Assembly (NCBI RefSeq): GCF_010550245.1
Contig: NZ_JAAGLU010000001.1
Location: 248,001 to 312,000 of the forward strand
DNA: 64,000 nucleotides
Origin: Streptomyces sp. SID12501
GTDB taxonomy: Bacteria; Actinomycetota; Actinomycetes; Streptomycetales; Streptomycetaceae
Reading direction: 5' to 3'
The notes under the pieces were generated by a model that was not told the DNA's origin, searched no databases, and saw only the letters and a list, made by a program, of their open reading frames with translations. Both the position numbers and the translations under genes were made by a program. This document shows, piece by piece, positions 15,953 through 24,360 of this stretch; position 1 is the stretch's first letter, and each line of letters begins with the position of its first letter.

Positions 15953-18082
15953 CTACGCCTCCTGTACGCGCACCAGGTGCACAGCCGTGCTGGACCAGTC
16001 GCCGGGCGCGAGATCGAGCCGCATCCCGTACTCGCCGAGCACGTTCGCGTGGTGGACGGCACCCGTGCGCGCGTCCCGGTACCGGGCGCCGGGCGTCAGG
16101 CCCCGCAGCCGCACCGGAATCCGCGGGAGACCGTGCCGAGGGCCGTACCGGAAGCCCAGCACCAGGGCCTCGGCCGCGTCCTCGCCGACGTACTGGACCA
16201 CCGCCGGCTCCTCGCCGAGCGGCCCCGACAGCCGGTACAGCTCACCGTGCTGCACCAGATGCCGCACCTTCTTGTACTCGGCGACCAGCGCCGCGCCCTC
16301 CGCGAGCTCCTCCTCGGACCAGCGCGTCAGGTCACCGCCGATACCGAGCAGCCCGCACATCGCCGCGTGGAATCGGAACCGCAGCGGCACCGAACGCGCC
16401 GTGAGCTGATTGGGCACGTCGGTCACCCACGCGGACATGGCGCGCGCCGGATACACCTGCCCGAAGCCGTGCTGGATCACCAGCCGGTCCACGGCGTCCG
16501 TGTTGTCGGACGTCCACGCCTGGTCCGTACGGGAGAGGATGCCGAGGTCGACCCGGCCGCCGCCGCCACTGCACGTCTCCACCCGCAGCCCGGGATGGTC
16601 GGCGCGCAGCCGGTCGATGACGCCGTACAGATTCGCCACGTACCGCGTCCACAGCCGGTCGTTGCCGTCCCGCTGCCCCGGCCAGCCCGACTCGCCGAAG
16701 GCGCGGTTCATGTCCCACTTGAGGAAGTCGACCCCGTGGTCCCCGACCAGCCGGGTCAGCCAGCCGTACGCCCAGTCCGCCACCTCGTCCCGCGCGAAGT
16801 TCAGGACGAGCTGGTTGCGCATCTCGGTACGGGCCCGGCCGGGGACGTGCAGCACCCAGTCGGGGTGCTCGCGGTACAGCGCGCTGTCCGGATTGACCAT
16901 CTCCGGCTCGACCCAGATCCCGAACCGCATCCCGAGCCGGTGCACGGAGTCCGCCAACGGACCCAGCCCCTCGGGAAAGCGCTCCGGAGTCGGCGTCCAG
17001 TCGCCCAGCCCCGCCCGGTCGCTGCGCCGCGCCCCGAACCAGCCGTCGTCGACCACATACAGCTCCACGCCGAGCAGGGCGGCCCGCTCGGCCAGTGCCT
17101 TCTGGCTCGCCTCGTCGACGTCGAACCCGGTGGCCTCCCACGAGTTGTAGAGGACCGGTGCCAACTCCCGGGCCCGGGGCAGTACATGGGCCGTCGTGTA
17201 CGTGTGCCAGGCGCGGCTTGCCGCCCCGAACCCGCCGTCCGTGCACAGCCCGGCGAACACCGGTGTGGTGAACTCCTCGCCCGGCGCGAGCGGAACGCTC
17301 GTACCCTCGTGACCGACGCCCCCGGTGAATCCGGCCAGCCCGTCGGGGGTGCGCTGCGCGGTGATGCGCCAACTCCCGCTCCAGGCAAGGGCCGCACTCC
17401 ACACCCGGCCGTGCTCCTCCGTCGCCTCGCCCGCGTCGAGCATCACCCACGGGTTGGCGTGATGGCTGGTGATACCGCGCCGGCTGGTCAGCACCGTCTC
17501 GCCGAACGGCAGCGTGTCGCGCCGCAGTTGACTCTCGGCCGACCACTGGCCGGTGACATGGCTGAGCCGGTAGTCGCGCAGCGGAGGCAGCGTCCAGGCG
17601 GCGGAGTCGGTGCGCAGCAGGTCGACGTGCTCGGCGCCGGCGTTGCGCACCACGGTCCGGCGTTCGATGACGTCGGTGTCGGCGCGGACCGTGTAGTGCA
17701 GCGCGACGTCGAGGGGGTAGAGGCGGTCGCGGAACTCCAGCACCAACTCGCTCATCCCGGGAGCCGGTTCGAGGACGCGATGGCCGGTCGGTACCCATTC
17801 GAAGCCGCGGGAGGAGTCCGCGTACCGCACCTGGAGGGAGGGCGGGCCGTAGCGGGTGCCGCCGTCGACGGGGAGTTCCTCGCCCACCGGAGGCCGGCCC
17901 TCGAAGCTGCTCGCCATGTCCTGCGCGGAGGCGCCGAGCGCGCCCGCCTCCGCCAGGGTCAGCCGCGGCCCCCACGCGAGATGACACGGCGCGCCGGTCT
18001 CGTCGATCCGCAGCGCGTACGACGTGCGCGGTGTGGTCAGCAGCCAGACCCCGGTGTCCGGGGAGTGGGAGATCAGCGGCAT
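15953..18082 (-). CDS. Alpha-galactosidase, glycoside hydrolase family 36
   Basis: A 709-residue GH36 enzyme expected to remove terminal alpha-galactosyl groups from melibiose or raffinose-type sugars. It has the N-terminal beta-sandwich and a TIM barrel with VLYNSWEATGFDVDE, LYVVDDGWFGAR, FGIWVEPEMVN, the nucleophile Asp in FLKWDMNR, ETCSGGGGRVD, and the acid/base Asp in TSDNTDAVDR. It lacks a signal peptide, so it acts inside the cell on imported sugar. GAGG precedes the ATG. The divergent ROK-family repressor 177 bases away is its likely regulator. No sugar transporter is adjacent. Confidence 0.92.
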   Translation of the reverse strand: MPLISHSPDTGVWLLTTPRTSYALRIDETGAPCHLAWGPRLTLAEAGALGASAQDMASSFEGRPPVGEELPVDGGTRYGPPSLQVRYADSSRGFEWVPTGHRVLEPAPGMSELVLEFRDRLYPLDVALHYTVRADTDVIERRTVVRNAGAEHVDLLRTDSAAWTLPPLRDYRLSHVTGQWSAESQLRRDTLPFGETVLTSRRGITSHHANPWVMLDAGEATEEHGRVWSAALAWSGSWRITAQRTPDGLAGFTGGVGHEGTSVPLAPGEEFTTPVFAGLCTDGGFGAASRAWHTYTTAHVLPRARELAPVLYNSWEATGFDVDEASQKALAERAALLGVELYVVDDGWFGARRSDRAGLGDWTPTPERFPEGLGPLADSVHRLGMRFGIWVEPEMVNPDSALYREHPDWVLHVPGRARTEMRNQLVLNFARDEVADWAYGWLTRLVGDHGVDFLKWDMNRAFGESGWPGQRDGNDRLWTRYVANLYGVIDRLRADHPGLRVETCSGGGGRVDLGILSRTDQAWTSDNTDAVDRLVIQHGFGQVYPARAMSAWVTDVPNQLTARSVPLRFRFHAAMCGLLGIGGDLTRWSEEELAEGAALVAEYKKVRHLVQHGELYRLSGPLGEEPAVVQYVGEDAAEALVLGFRYGPRHGLPRIPVRLRGLTPGARYRDARTGAVHHANVLGEYGMRLDLAPGDWSSTAVHLVRVQEA

Positions 18083-18151
18083 GGTGCCTCACGTTCGTGG
18101 AACTGGCGTTGCCCGGCGAAGCGAGCGAGACCATGGATCATGTGTCAACGG

Positions 18152-18190
18152 GATGCCTGTGTCGGCGTTTCGCAAGTCTAGATGCCTGTG
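18152..18190. repeat. Direct repeat GATGCCTGTG in GH36/ROK intergenic region
   Basis: GATGCCTGTG occurs at 18152-18161 and again at 18181-18190, 29 bases apart, in the 177-base divergent promoter region. The phasing is close to three helical turns. Binding by the ROK protein is possible but unproven. Confidence 0.4.
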
Positions 18191-18223
18191 CGGAGATGGT
18201 TCGTCTCATCGAGGCTTCTTTCA

Positions 18224-18252
18224 TTGACAGGGGAAAATAAGCGATCTAGGTT
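18224..18252 (+). promoter_or_regulatory. Promoter for ROK repressor, probably leaderless
   Basis: TTGACA (18224-18229), a 17-base spacer and TAGGTT (18247-18252) form a good vegetative-type promoter. The first base of the ATG at 18260 is eight bases past the -10 box, so transcription should begin at or one base before the start codon. Confidence 0.55.
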
Positions 18253-18259
18253 CCGGGCC

Positions 18260-19432
18260 ATGCCCTCGACCCTCCGTGCCGAGGTGTTCCCGGCCCGCAC
18301 GCCGGCCGCCTCGCAGATCTTCACCACGGTCCTGTCCCACGGCCCCCTCGCCCGCGCCGACGCGGCCCGGCGCACGGGGCTGTCCGCCGCAGCCGTCACG
18401 AAGGCGGTCCGTCCGCTGATCGACGCCGGCTACCTGGTCGAGGACGCGGACGTCGAGACCCACCCCGGGCTGGGGCGCCCCGCGAACCTCGTACGCGTCG
18501 AGGGCGGCCGGGCGATGTTCATCGGCATCAAGATCACCGGCGGCGAGATCTTCGGTGTGCTCACCGACCTGTGCTGCCGCGTCCGGGTCGCCCGGGACAT
18601 ACCGCTGACCGCCCGTGCCCCCAAGGCGGTGCTGGCCTCCGTCGCCGAGCTGGTACGGGAGCTGCTCACCGAGGCGGACGGCTTCGGGGTTCCGGTACTC
18701 GGCTGCGGCATCGCGGTCGCCGGAGAGGTCGACCGCACCGAGGGCGCTGTGAGCTACTCGCCGTTCCTGGGGTGGCGTGATGTGCCGCTCGCCGAACTCG
18801 CCGCCATGACCACGGGACTGCCCGTCACGGTCGACAACGACGTGCGTGCGCTCACCGTCGCCGAGCAGTGGTTCGGCGCCGGGGTGGGGCTGTCCGACTT
18901 CGCCGTGGTGACCGTCGGCGCCGGCATCGGCTGCGGGCTGGTGGTCCATGGGCGTGTGGTCGCGGGGGTGCACGGGGTGGCCGGTGAGATCGGGCACGTC
19001 GTCGTCGACCCGGCGGGCCCGCCCTGCCACTGCGGTCGGCGCGGCTGCCTTCAGGCGTTCGCGGGGGACGCGGAGATCGTCGCCCGGGTCCGGGAGGTCA
19101 CGGGCACCGGGATCACCGACAGCGCCGGGGCCGTCGCCCTGGCCCACGCGGGCCATCCCGGAGCGCGGGAGGTATACGCGCGGGCCGGTGAGGCGATCGG
19201 GCGGGGCATCGCCACCGTGGCCAACCTGCTCGGCCCCGAGCGAGTGATCATCTCTGGCGAGGGACTGGCCGCGTACGACCTGTTCGCCGAGCAGATCCGC
19301 GACGCGTTCACCGCCACCGCCTTCGGCTCCGCCGCCCGCTGCGACCTGGTGACCCGGCCGCTGCCCTTCGAGGAGTGGGCGCGCGGGGCGGCGGCGACGG
19401 CGATCCGGTCCTTCATCAGGGCGGATCAGTAG
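18260..19432 (+). CDS. ROK-family transcriptional repressor
   Basis: A 390-residue ROK (repressor/ORF/kinase) protein. The N-terminal winged helix is visible (GPLARADAARRTGLSAAAVTKAVRPLIDAGYLVE), followed by the wing GLGRPANLVRV and a sugar-kinase-like domain with GIGCGLVV, HGVAGEIGH and a zinc-binding CHCGRRGCLQAF. The final motif residue is Gln where Glu is common. The domain order marks it as a regulator, not a free glucokinase. The likely effector is galactose or a related sugar, because it faces the GH36 gene. ATG 18260 is set by the promoter; an in-frame upstream start (18182) would overlap the promoter. Confidence 0.88.
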   Translation: MPSTLRAEVFPARTPAASQIFTTVLSHGPLARADAARRTGLSAAAVTKAVRPLIDAGYLVEDADVETHPGLGRPANLVRVEGGRAMFIGIKITGGEIFGVLTDLCCRVRVARDIPLTARAPKAVLASVAELVRELLTEADGFGVPVLGCGIAVAGEVDRTEGAVSYSPFLGWRDVPLAELAAMTTGLPVTVDNDVRALTVAEQWFGAGVGLSDFAVVTVGAGIGCGLVVHGRVVAGVHGVAGEIGHVVVDPAGPPCHCGRRGCLQAFAGDAEIVARVREVTGTGITDSAGAVALAHAGHPGAREVYARAGEAIGRGIATVANLLGPERVIISGEGLAAYDLFAEQIRDAFTATAFGSAARCDLVTRPLPFEEWARGAAATAIRSFIRADQ

Positions 19433-19434
19433 TC

Positions 19435-19472
19435 GGCAGGGCAGGGCAGGCCAGGCCAGAGCAGGGCAGGGG
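19435..19472. repeat. Short GGCAGG/GGCCAG-type tandem repeat
   Basis: The 47-base gap between the convergent ROK and LuxR genes is largely iterations of GGGCAGG, GCAGG and CCAGG units. It is a low-complexity spacer with no clear hairpin. Confidence 0.45.
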
Positions 19473-19479
19473 TGCGAGG

Positions 19480-22479
19480 TCAGTGTGGGTCCGGCGTCGG
19501 CTCCGCCGTGGTCGCCGCCTTCGGGGTTGCCGGGATCAACCCCTCGCGGTAGGCGACCGCCACCGCCTCGCCCCGGCTCGCTGCGCCCAGCTTGGCCAGG
19601 ATGTTGGAGACGTGGACGCTGGCCGTCTTGCCGCTGATGAACAGTTCCTCGCCGATCTGACGGTTGCTGCGGCCGAGGGCGAGCAGCCGCAGGACGTCCT
19701 CCTCACGGGCGGTGAGGGGCGTGGAGGTGGTCCCGGGATCATCGGCGGGGGAGGGTTCCGTGAGATGGCCGCGGCGGATCAGGGCGTCCACCTCCTTGAG
19801 CAGGGGCGTGGCGCCCAGACGTACCGCCGTCTCGCGGGCCGCGCGGGCCTGGCCGGTCGCCTCCTCACGGCGGCCGTCGGCCAGCAGGGCCTCGGCGAAC
19901 CGCCTTCTGCAGCGCGCCTGTTCGTAGACCTCGCCGAAGCCGAACGCCGTGACCGCCCGCTCCCAGGCCTCGGTCTCGGGACCGCCCGTCGCCCGTGCCC
20001 ACTCGGCCTCGGCACGGGCCAGCCAGGCCAGACCCTCCGGGCCCTGCGGGGCGCCGTCGCGGCCGATCGTCGCCCGGGACCGGGCCAGCTCCAGCAGCTC
20101 GGTCGCCGTGTCCGTCCAGCGCGCTGTCCCCGCCTCGTCGCCGGACCGGCGCAGTCGGACGGCGGTGTCGGCGACGGCGGCCAGGGCGAGCGCGGCGAGC
20201 CGGACCGCGGCCTCCGGGAGCGACCCGGCGTCGTCGGTGAGCGCCTTCACCGTGCCGTGTACGCGCTCCACGGCCGCCTCTGGGTCTCCCGCCAGGGCGG
20301 CGGCGTCCGTGAGGACGATGCCCGCGACCAGCGTGGCCATCCAGTCGAACGGGCCGTCGAGGAGAGCCCGGGCGCGGTCGGCGGCGCCCAGGTCACCGCG
20401 TGCCAGTGCTACGTACAGCGAAGGCCCCGCCACGAAACCGGCAGCCGCGGGAAGCACCTCGGAGTCGGCCGCCGCCGCGCGGGCGCACTCGTCCCAACGG
20501 CCGAGCGTGTACAGCGCCACGGACTGCAGATAGCGCATTTCCAGGGGGTAGGGCGAGGAGAGGAGACCGGCACGGCGGGCCCGGTCCAGGCCCTCGGAGA
20601 GCCACGGCAGGCTCTCCTCCAGCAGACCGGACTCGAAGCAGCCGATCGCGAGATTGAACAGCGCCCGCATCTCCACCGGCGAACAGCCCGCCCGCCGGGC
20701 CAGTTCACGGGCCTCGCGGAGCTTCTCGCGGCCCTCGGGCGTGCGACGGCCCCCTGCTTCGAGAGCGGCCACGGAGATCATGAGGTCGGCCTGCGCGTCG
20801 GTGGCCTGCAGTTCCTCGGCGACGGAGAGGGCCTGCCGGGCGACCCGCAGCGCGGTGTCCTTGTCGCCCATCTGCCGTGCGGCCATGACATGGGTGGCCG
20901 CCGCCCACACCCAGGTCCGCGACGGAGGCTCGGCCGGGATCAGGGCGAGCGCCTCGCTGCTGTACGCGAACGCCGCCGCGAGGTGGTCGACGTTCATGAG
21001 GTTGTCGGCGAGCGTGTAGCGGACGCGTGCCGCGAGTTCGGCGTCCGTGTCCTGGCCGACTCCGGCGAGCGCCGCCCGGGTGAGCGACACCGCGCGATGC
21101 GAGTCACCGGCGTGCGCCGCAGCGGCGGACGCCCGCAGCATCAGCGTCACCGTGTCCAGGCCCTCGCCCGTGGGCAGGGCGCCCGCCTCCACCGCCGGCC
21201 AGATGTCGAGGGCGGCCTCCAGATGCCGTAGCTCCTCCGCGGGCGCTCCGACGCGGTGGGCGTGGTCGGCGGCCTCCAGCGACGCTGTCAGCGCCTCGGC
21301 CAGATCGTGGCTCTCCCGGTAGTGGTAAGCGCGCTCAGCCGCGCTCTCGGCGGGACGGCCCCGTCCCGCCAGCAGCCGAGCGAACGCCCCGTGCAGCCGA
21401 GACCGCTCGCCCGGCAGCAGATCTGCGTACACAGCCTCACGGGCGAGCGCGTGCCGGAAGGAGTACGTGTCGCCCTCACCGGGGACGAGGAGCTGCCGTC
21501 CGACCGCCTCCCGCAGCGCCGACTCCAGCTCGTCCTGAGGCAGTCGCACGGCGTCGCTCAGCAGCTCGTGCTCGACGCGCCGCCCGGCGACCGCGGCCGT
21601 ACGCACCACCTGCTGGGCCGTGTCGGACAGTTGCTCGAAGCGGATGAGGAGGACGTCGGCGAGCCCGCTGGGTACGCCGCCCGACTCCGCGTCGGTGGCC
21701 GCGAGCAGCTCCTCCGCGTAGAACGCGTTGCCCTCGGCACGCTCGACGATCCGCCGCACGGTCGTGTCGGGCAGCGGCCCCTCGCCCAGGGCGCGCACCA
21801 GCCGGGCCACCTCGGCGTCGGCCATCGGCCGCAGCTCCAGCCGCTCCACGGCGGGCAGCCGCACCAGCTCCGCGAGGAGCGGGCGCAGCGGATGGCGGCG
21901 ATGGAGATCGTCCGCGCGGTACGACGCGAACACCGCGAGCCGGTGGCCGGGCGCGCCGCCCGTGGGCCCCTGGAGCACACCCCGGCTGAGCAGGAACCGC
22001 AGCAGATCCCGGGAGGACTGGTCGGCCCAGTGCAGGTCCTCCAGGACGAGCAGCAGCGGAGCGGCCTCGGTGACGGCGGCCAGCAGCCCGGCCATCCCCT
22101 CGAACAGCCGCAGCCGCCCGCCGGCGTCCTGCTCCCCGTCCTCCGCGCCGCCACCGAGCAGCCGCCCGACCACGGGATGTGCGGCGAACGCCTCGGCGAA
22201 CCGTTCGTCGGACGCCAGCACCCCCAGGATCTCGGTGAACGGCAGATAGGGCAGACCGACGTCACCAAGATCGACACAGTGCCCCGTGAGCACGGTCATC
22301 CCGCTGGCGGAGGCCCGCACGGCGGCCTCCGCCAGCACCCGCGTCTTGCCCACCCCGGCGTCACCGGCGATGAGCACGGCACGGGCCTCACGGAGACGGG
22401 CGCGATCCAGCACACCGGCGAGACGGGTCAGCTCGTCGTCCCGGCCGATGAGTGGAGTGTTGTACAGGTTCTGCGGCAC
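19480..22479 (-). CDS. LAL-type LuxR regulator (large ATP-binding)
   Basis: A 999-residue LAL regulator. The N-terminal AAA+/NB-ARC-like ATPase begins with LIGRDDELTRL and has Walker A GDAGVGKTR (near residue 45) and a Walker B-like LLLVLEDLHWADQSS. A long helical TPR-like middle section follows. The C-terminus (about 920-990) is a LuxR/GerE DNA-binding domain: LTAREEDVLRLLALGRSNRQIGEELFISGKTASVHVSNILAKLG. Such proteins are usually activators of sugar-utilisation or secondary-metabolite genes, and ATP binding controls their activity. It is convergent with the ROK gene. Its target is unknown. Confidence 0.92.
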   Translation of the reverse strand: MPQNLYNTPLIGRDDELTRLAGVLDRARLREARAVLIAGDAGVGKTRVLAEAAVRASASGMTVLTGHCVDLGDVGLPYLPFTEILGVLASDERFAEAFAAHPVVGRLLGGGAEDGEQDAGGRLRLFEGMAGLLAAVTEAAPLLLVLEDLHWADQSSRDLLRFLLSRGVLQGPTGGAPGHRLAVFASYRADDLHRRHPLRPLLAELVRLPAVERLELRPMADAEVARLVRALGEGPLPDTTVRRIVERAEGNAFYAEELLAATDAESGGVPSGLADVLLIRFEQLSDTAQQVVRTAAVAGRRVEHELLSDAVRLPQDELESALREAVGRQLLVPGEGDTYSFRHALAREAVYADLLPGERSRLHGAFARLLAGRGRPAESAAERAYHYRESHDLAEALTASLEAADHAHRVGAPAEELRHLEAALDIWPAVEAGALPTGEGLDTVTLMLRASAAAAHAGDSHRAVSLTRAALAGVGQDTDAELAARVRYTLADNLMNVDHLAAAFAYSSEALALIPAEPPSRTWVWAAATHVMAARQMGDKDTALRVARQALSVAEELQATDAQADLMISVAALEAGGRRTPEGREKLREARELARRAGCSPVEMRALFNLAIGCFESGLLEESLPWLSEGLDRARRAGLLSSPYPLEMRYLQSVALYTLGRWDECARAAAADSEVLPAAAGFVAGPSLYVALARGDLGAADRARALLDGPFDWMATLVAGIVLTDAAALAGDPEAAVERVHGTVKALTDDAGSLPEAAVRLAALALAAVADTAVRLRRSGDEAGTARWTDTATELLELARSRATIGRDGAPQGPEGLAWLARAEAEWARATGGPETEAWERAVTAFGFGEVYEQARCRRRFAEALLADGRREEATGQARAARETAVRLGATPLLKEVDALIRRGHLTEPSPADDPGTTSTPLTAREEDVLRLLALGRSNRQIGEELFISGKTASVHVSNILAKLGAASRGEAVAVAYREGLIPATPKAATTAEPTPDPH

Positions 22480-22525
22480 AGATGAATCCTGACACGCGCC
22501 ACTGACAGCCCTGGCAGGCCAGGGG

Positions 22526-22876
22526 TCAGCGCAACGTCTCCGCCCAGTTCGCCGGGACGCGTCCCGCCGGTCCCGGGGTGGGCTGGTCGGCCGGATGGGC
22601 GGCCGGGGGAGCGAGGGGCGGGCCGTCCTCGAACAGTTCGGACGTCTCGAAGTTCCAGAGCCAGGCCTCGCCCGGCTCGTAGCTGCGGATCACCGGATGA
22701 CCGGTGTCCCGGAAGTGGGCGGTGGCGTGCTTCGAGGGCGAGTCGTCGCAGCAGCCGATATGACCGCACTGGGCGCAGCGCCGCAGATGGAACCACCAGC
22801 CGCCGGCGGCGTCGCACTCGACGCATCCGGCACCGCTGGGCGGGACGCTGGGGTCGATTCCGGTGTCCTTGGTCAT
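22526..22876 (-). CDS. UBP-type zinc-finger protein, third gene of redox-sensor triad
   Basis: A 116-residue protein consisting almost only of a UBP-type zinc finger. The metal ligands are GCVECDAAGGWWFHLRRCAQCGHIGCCDDS followed by HATAHFRDTGHPV, with the family's RSYEPGEAWLWNFETSELFE tail. In eukaryotes this fold binds ubiquitin C-termini; bacteria lack that target, so here it may bind another peptide tail or nucleic acid. Its ATG overlaps the stop of the histidine kinase gene (ATGA), so it is made with the kinase. Conservation of this small protein beside kinase and flavoprotein suggests it is a working part of the unit. Confidence 0.82.
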   Translation of the reverse strand: MTKDTGIDPSVPPSGAGCVECDAAGGWWFHLRRCAQCGHIGCCDDSPSKHATAHFRDTGHPVIRSYEPGEAWLWNFETSELFEDGPPLAPPAAHPADQPTPGPAGRVPANWAETLR

Positions 22877-24360
22877 GACGGCTCCTGAGCCGGGTCGAAG
22901 GCCCCGGCTGTGTCGGTATCGGGGTCGGGGTCGGCGGCGGTGAGGGGGAGCAGCACCTGGAAGCGGGTGTCGCCGGGCACCGACTCGACCTTCAGGTCGC
23001 CGTGGTGCTTGTTGACGACGATCCGCCAGGAGATGTCGAGCCCCAGCCCCGTGCCCTCGCCCACCGGCTTGGTGGTGAAGAACGGGTCGAAGATCCGGCC
23101 CTTGATCTCGGCCGGCACCCCCGGGCCCGTGTCGCGGAACTCCACCAGCAGCCGGTCGTGCACCGCTGCCGTCCGCACGGTCAACGTCCCTTCCCCGCCC
23201 GCGCTGTTGATGGCGGAGACCGCGTTGTCGATCAGGTTGGTCCATACCTGGTTCAGTTCGGCGGGGTAGGCCGGGATCCTCGGCAGTGAACGGTCGTAGT
23301 CCTTCACGACCTTGACGCGCGAACCCATCTTCCCCGAGAGCATCAGCAGCGTGCTGTCGAGGAGTTCGTGCACGTCGGCGACCTGGTAGGGAGCCCGGTC
23401 CAGCTGCGAGTACTGCCTGGCGGCGTCGACGAGGTGCGAGATACGCGCGGTCGAGTCCTCGATCTCGGACATCAACAGCTCGGTCTCGACCGTGTAGTTG
23501 AGCCATCCGATGGCAGCCTGGAGGATCTCCTCGTCGACGGCCGCCGCGACCTGCTCCAGCCAGTCGACGTCGAGGCCGCCCTGGACGAAGGTCGGCGCGA
23601 TCTGCCAGCCGCCCTGGATACCGTGGTCGTCGAGCCAGTCGGCGACCTCGTCCTCCCGGTCGGACGCCTCCAGCGGGCTCAGCGCGTGCGCCTTGGCGAC
23701 CCGCTCGGCCGTCCGCTCCTGGATGGCGACCAGCGACTTCAGGGCATCGCGGTGGTAGGGGCCCGAGGCGATGATCCCGAGCTTCTGCCGCATATGGGCC
23801 ACCCGGTCGCGCAACGACGACGTGGCCCGCACGGCCGCCGCGGCCGGGTTGTTGAGCTCATGGGTCAGCCCGGCGGACAACGAGCCCAGCGCCAGCAGCC
23901 GTTCACGCTGCCCGATGGCCCGCTGCGTGGTCTGCGAACCGAAGAACAGCCCCTCCAGGAGATGGACAGCCATCGGGAACCACTCCTGCATGACGGCCGC
24001 GAACATATCGCTGGGCAGTACGAAGAACCGCGTCGGCTCGGTGACCCGCATCGAGCTCTTGTACTTCTGCGGCGTCCCCTCTTTGAGATACGCCTGCATC
24101 GCTCCCGTGTACACCCCGGGCTGGGACGTGCGGTTCACCTCGACGTCGTCGCCGCCGACCCGGCGCGACATGACGAGTGTGCCCTCGATCATCACGTAGA
24201 AGCAGGTGGCCGGGTCACCCTCGGCGAACACCGGCCCCGGGTCGAACAGTTCGACACGACCCTCGCTGCACAGCCTGCCGAGCTGCGCGGCGGTCAGCTT
24301 CTCGAACAGGAACAGCGCCCCGATCTCCGCGGGGCTGCACGGCATCAGTCGGCCGCTCAC
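22873..24360 (-). CDS. Cyclic-nucleotide-binding histidine kinase
   Basis: A 495-residue soluble sensor kinase. Residues about 10-135 form a cNMP-binding (CAP-like) domain (LFDPGPVFAEGDPATCFYVMIEGTLVMSRR). The phosphoacceptor region reads LGSLSAGLTHELNNPAAAA, and the ATPase domain has the N box QVWTNLIDNAVSAIN, G1 DTGPGVP and G2 GTGLGLDIS. There is no membrane helix. GTG 24360 forms a GTGA overlap with the upstream flavoprotein stop and has GGAG five bases before it; an in-frame ATG lies at 24345. The upstream gene supplies a receiver domain, so kinase and target are co-translated. The bound nucleotide is not evident. Confidence 0.88.
   Translation of the reverse strand: MSGRLMPCSPAEIGALFLFEKLTAAQLGRLCSEGRVELFDPGPVFAEGDPATCFYVMIEGTLVMSRRVGGDDVEVNRTSQPGVYTGAMQAYLKEGTPQKYKSSMRVTEPTRFFVLPSDMFAAVMQEWFPMAVHLLEGLFFGSQTTQRAIGQRERLLALGSLSAGLTHELNNPAAAAVRATSSLRDRVAHMRQKLGIIASGPYHRDALKSLVAIQERTAERVAKAHALSPLEASDREDEVADWLDDHGIQGGWQIAPTFVQGGLDVDWLEQVAAAVDEEILQAAIGWLNYTVETELLMSEIEDSTARISHLVDAARQYSQLDRAPYQVADVHELLDSTLLMLSGKMGSRVKVVKDYDRSLPRIPAYPAELNQVWTNLIDNAVSAINSAGGEGTLTVRTAAVHDRLLVEFRDTGPGVPAEIKGRIFDPFFTTKPVGEGTGLGLDISWRIVVNKHHGDLKVESVPGDTRFQVLLPLTAADPDPDTDTAGAFDPAQEPS

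Noticed and set aside
15875..18181. 768-codon plus-strand frame across the alpha-galactosidase gene
   Set aside because: It is antisense to a gene with complete GH36 catalytic motifs; the frame is Arg/Pro/His-rich and has no family features.
18152..18190. Possible attachment-site or insertion duplication (GATGCCTGTG twice)
   Set aside because: Only ten bases long, with no transposase or integrase nearby; a regulatory repeat is simpler.
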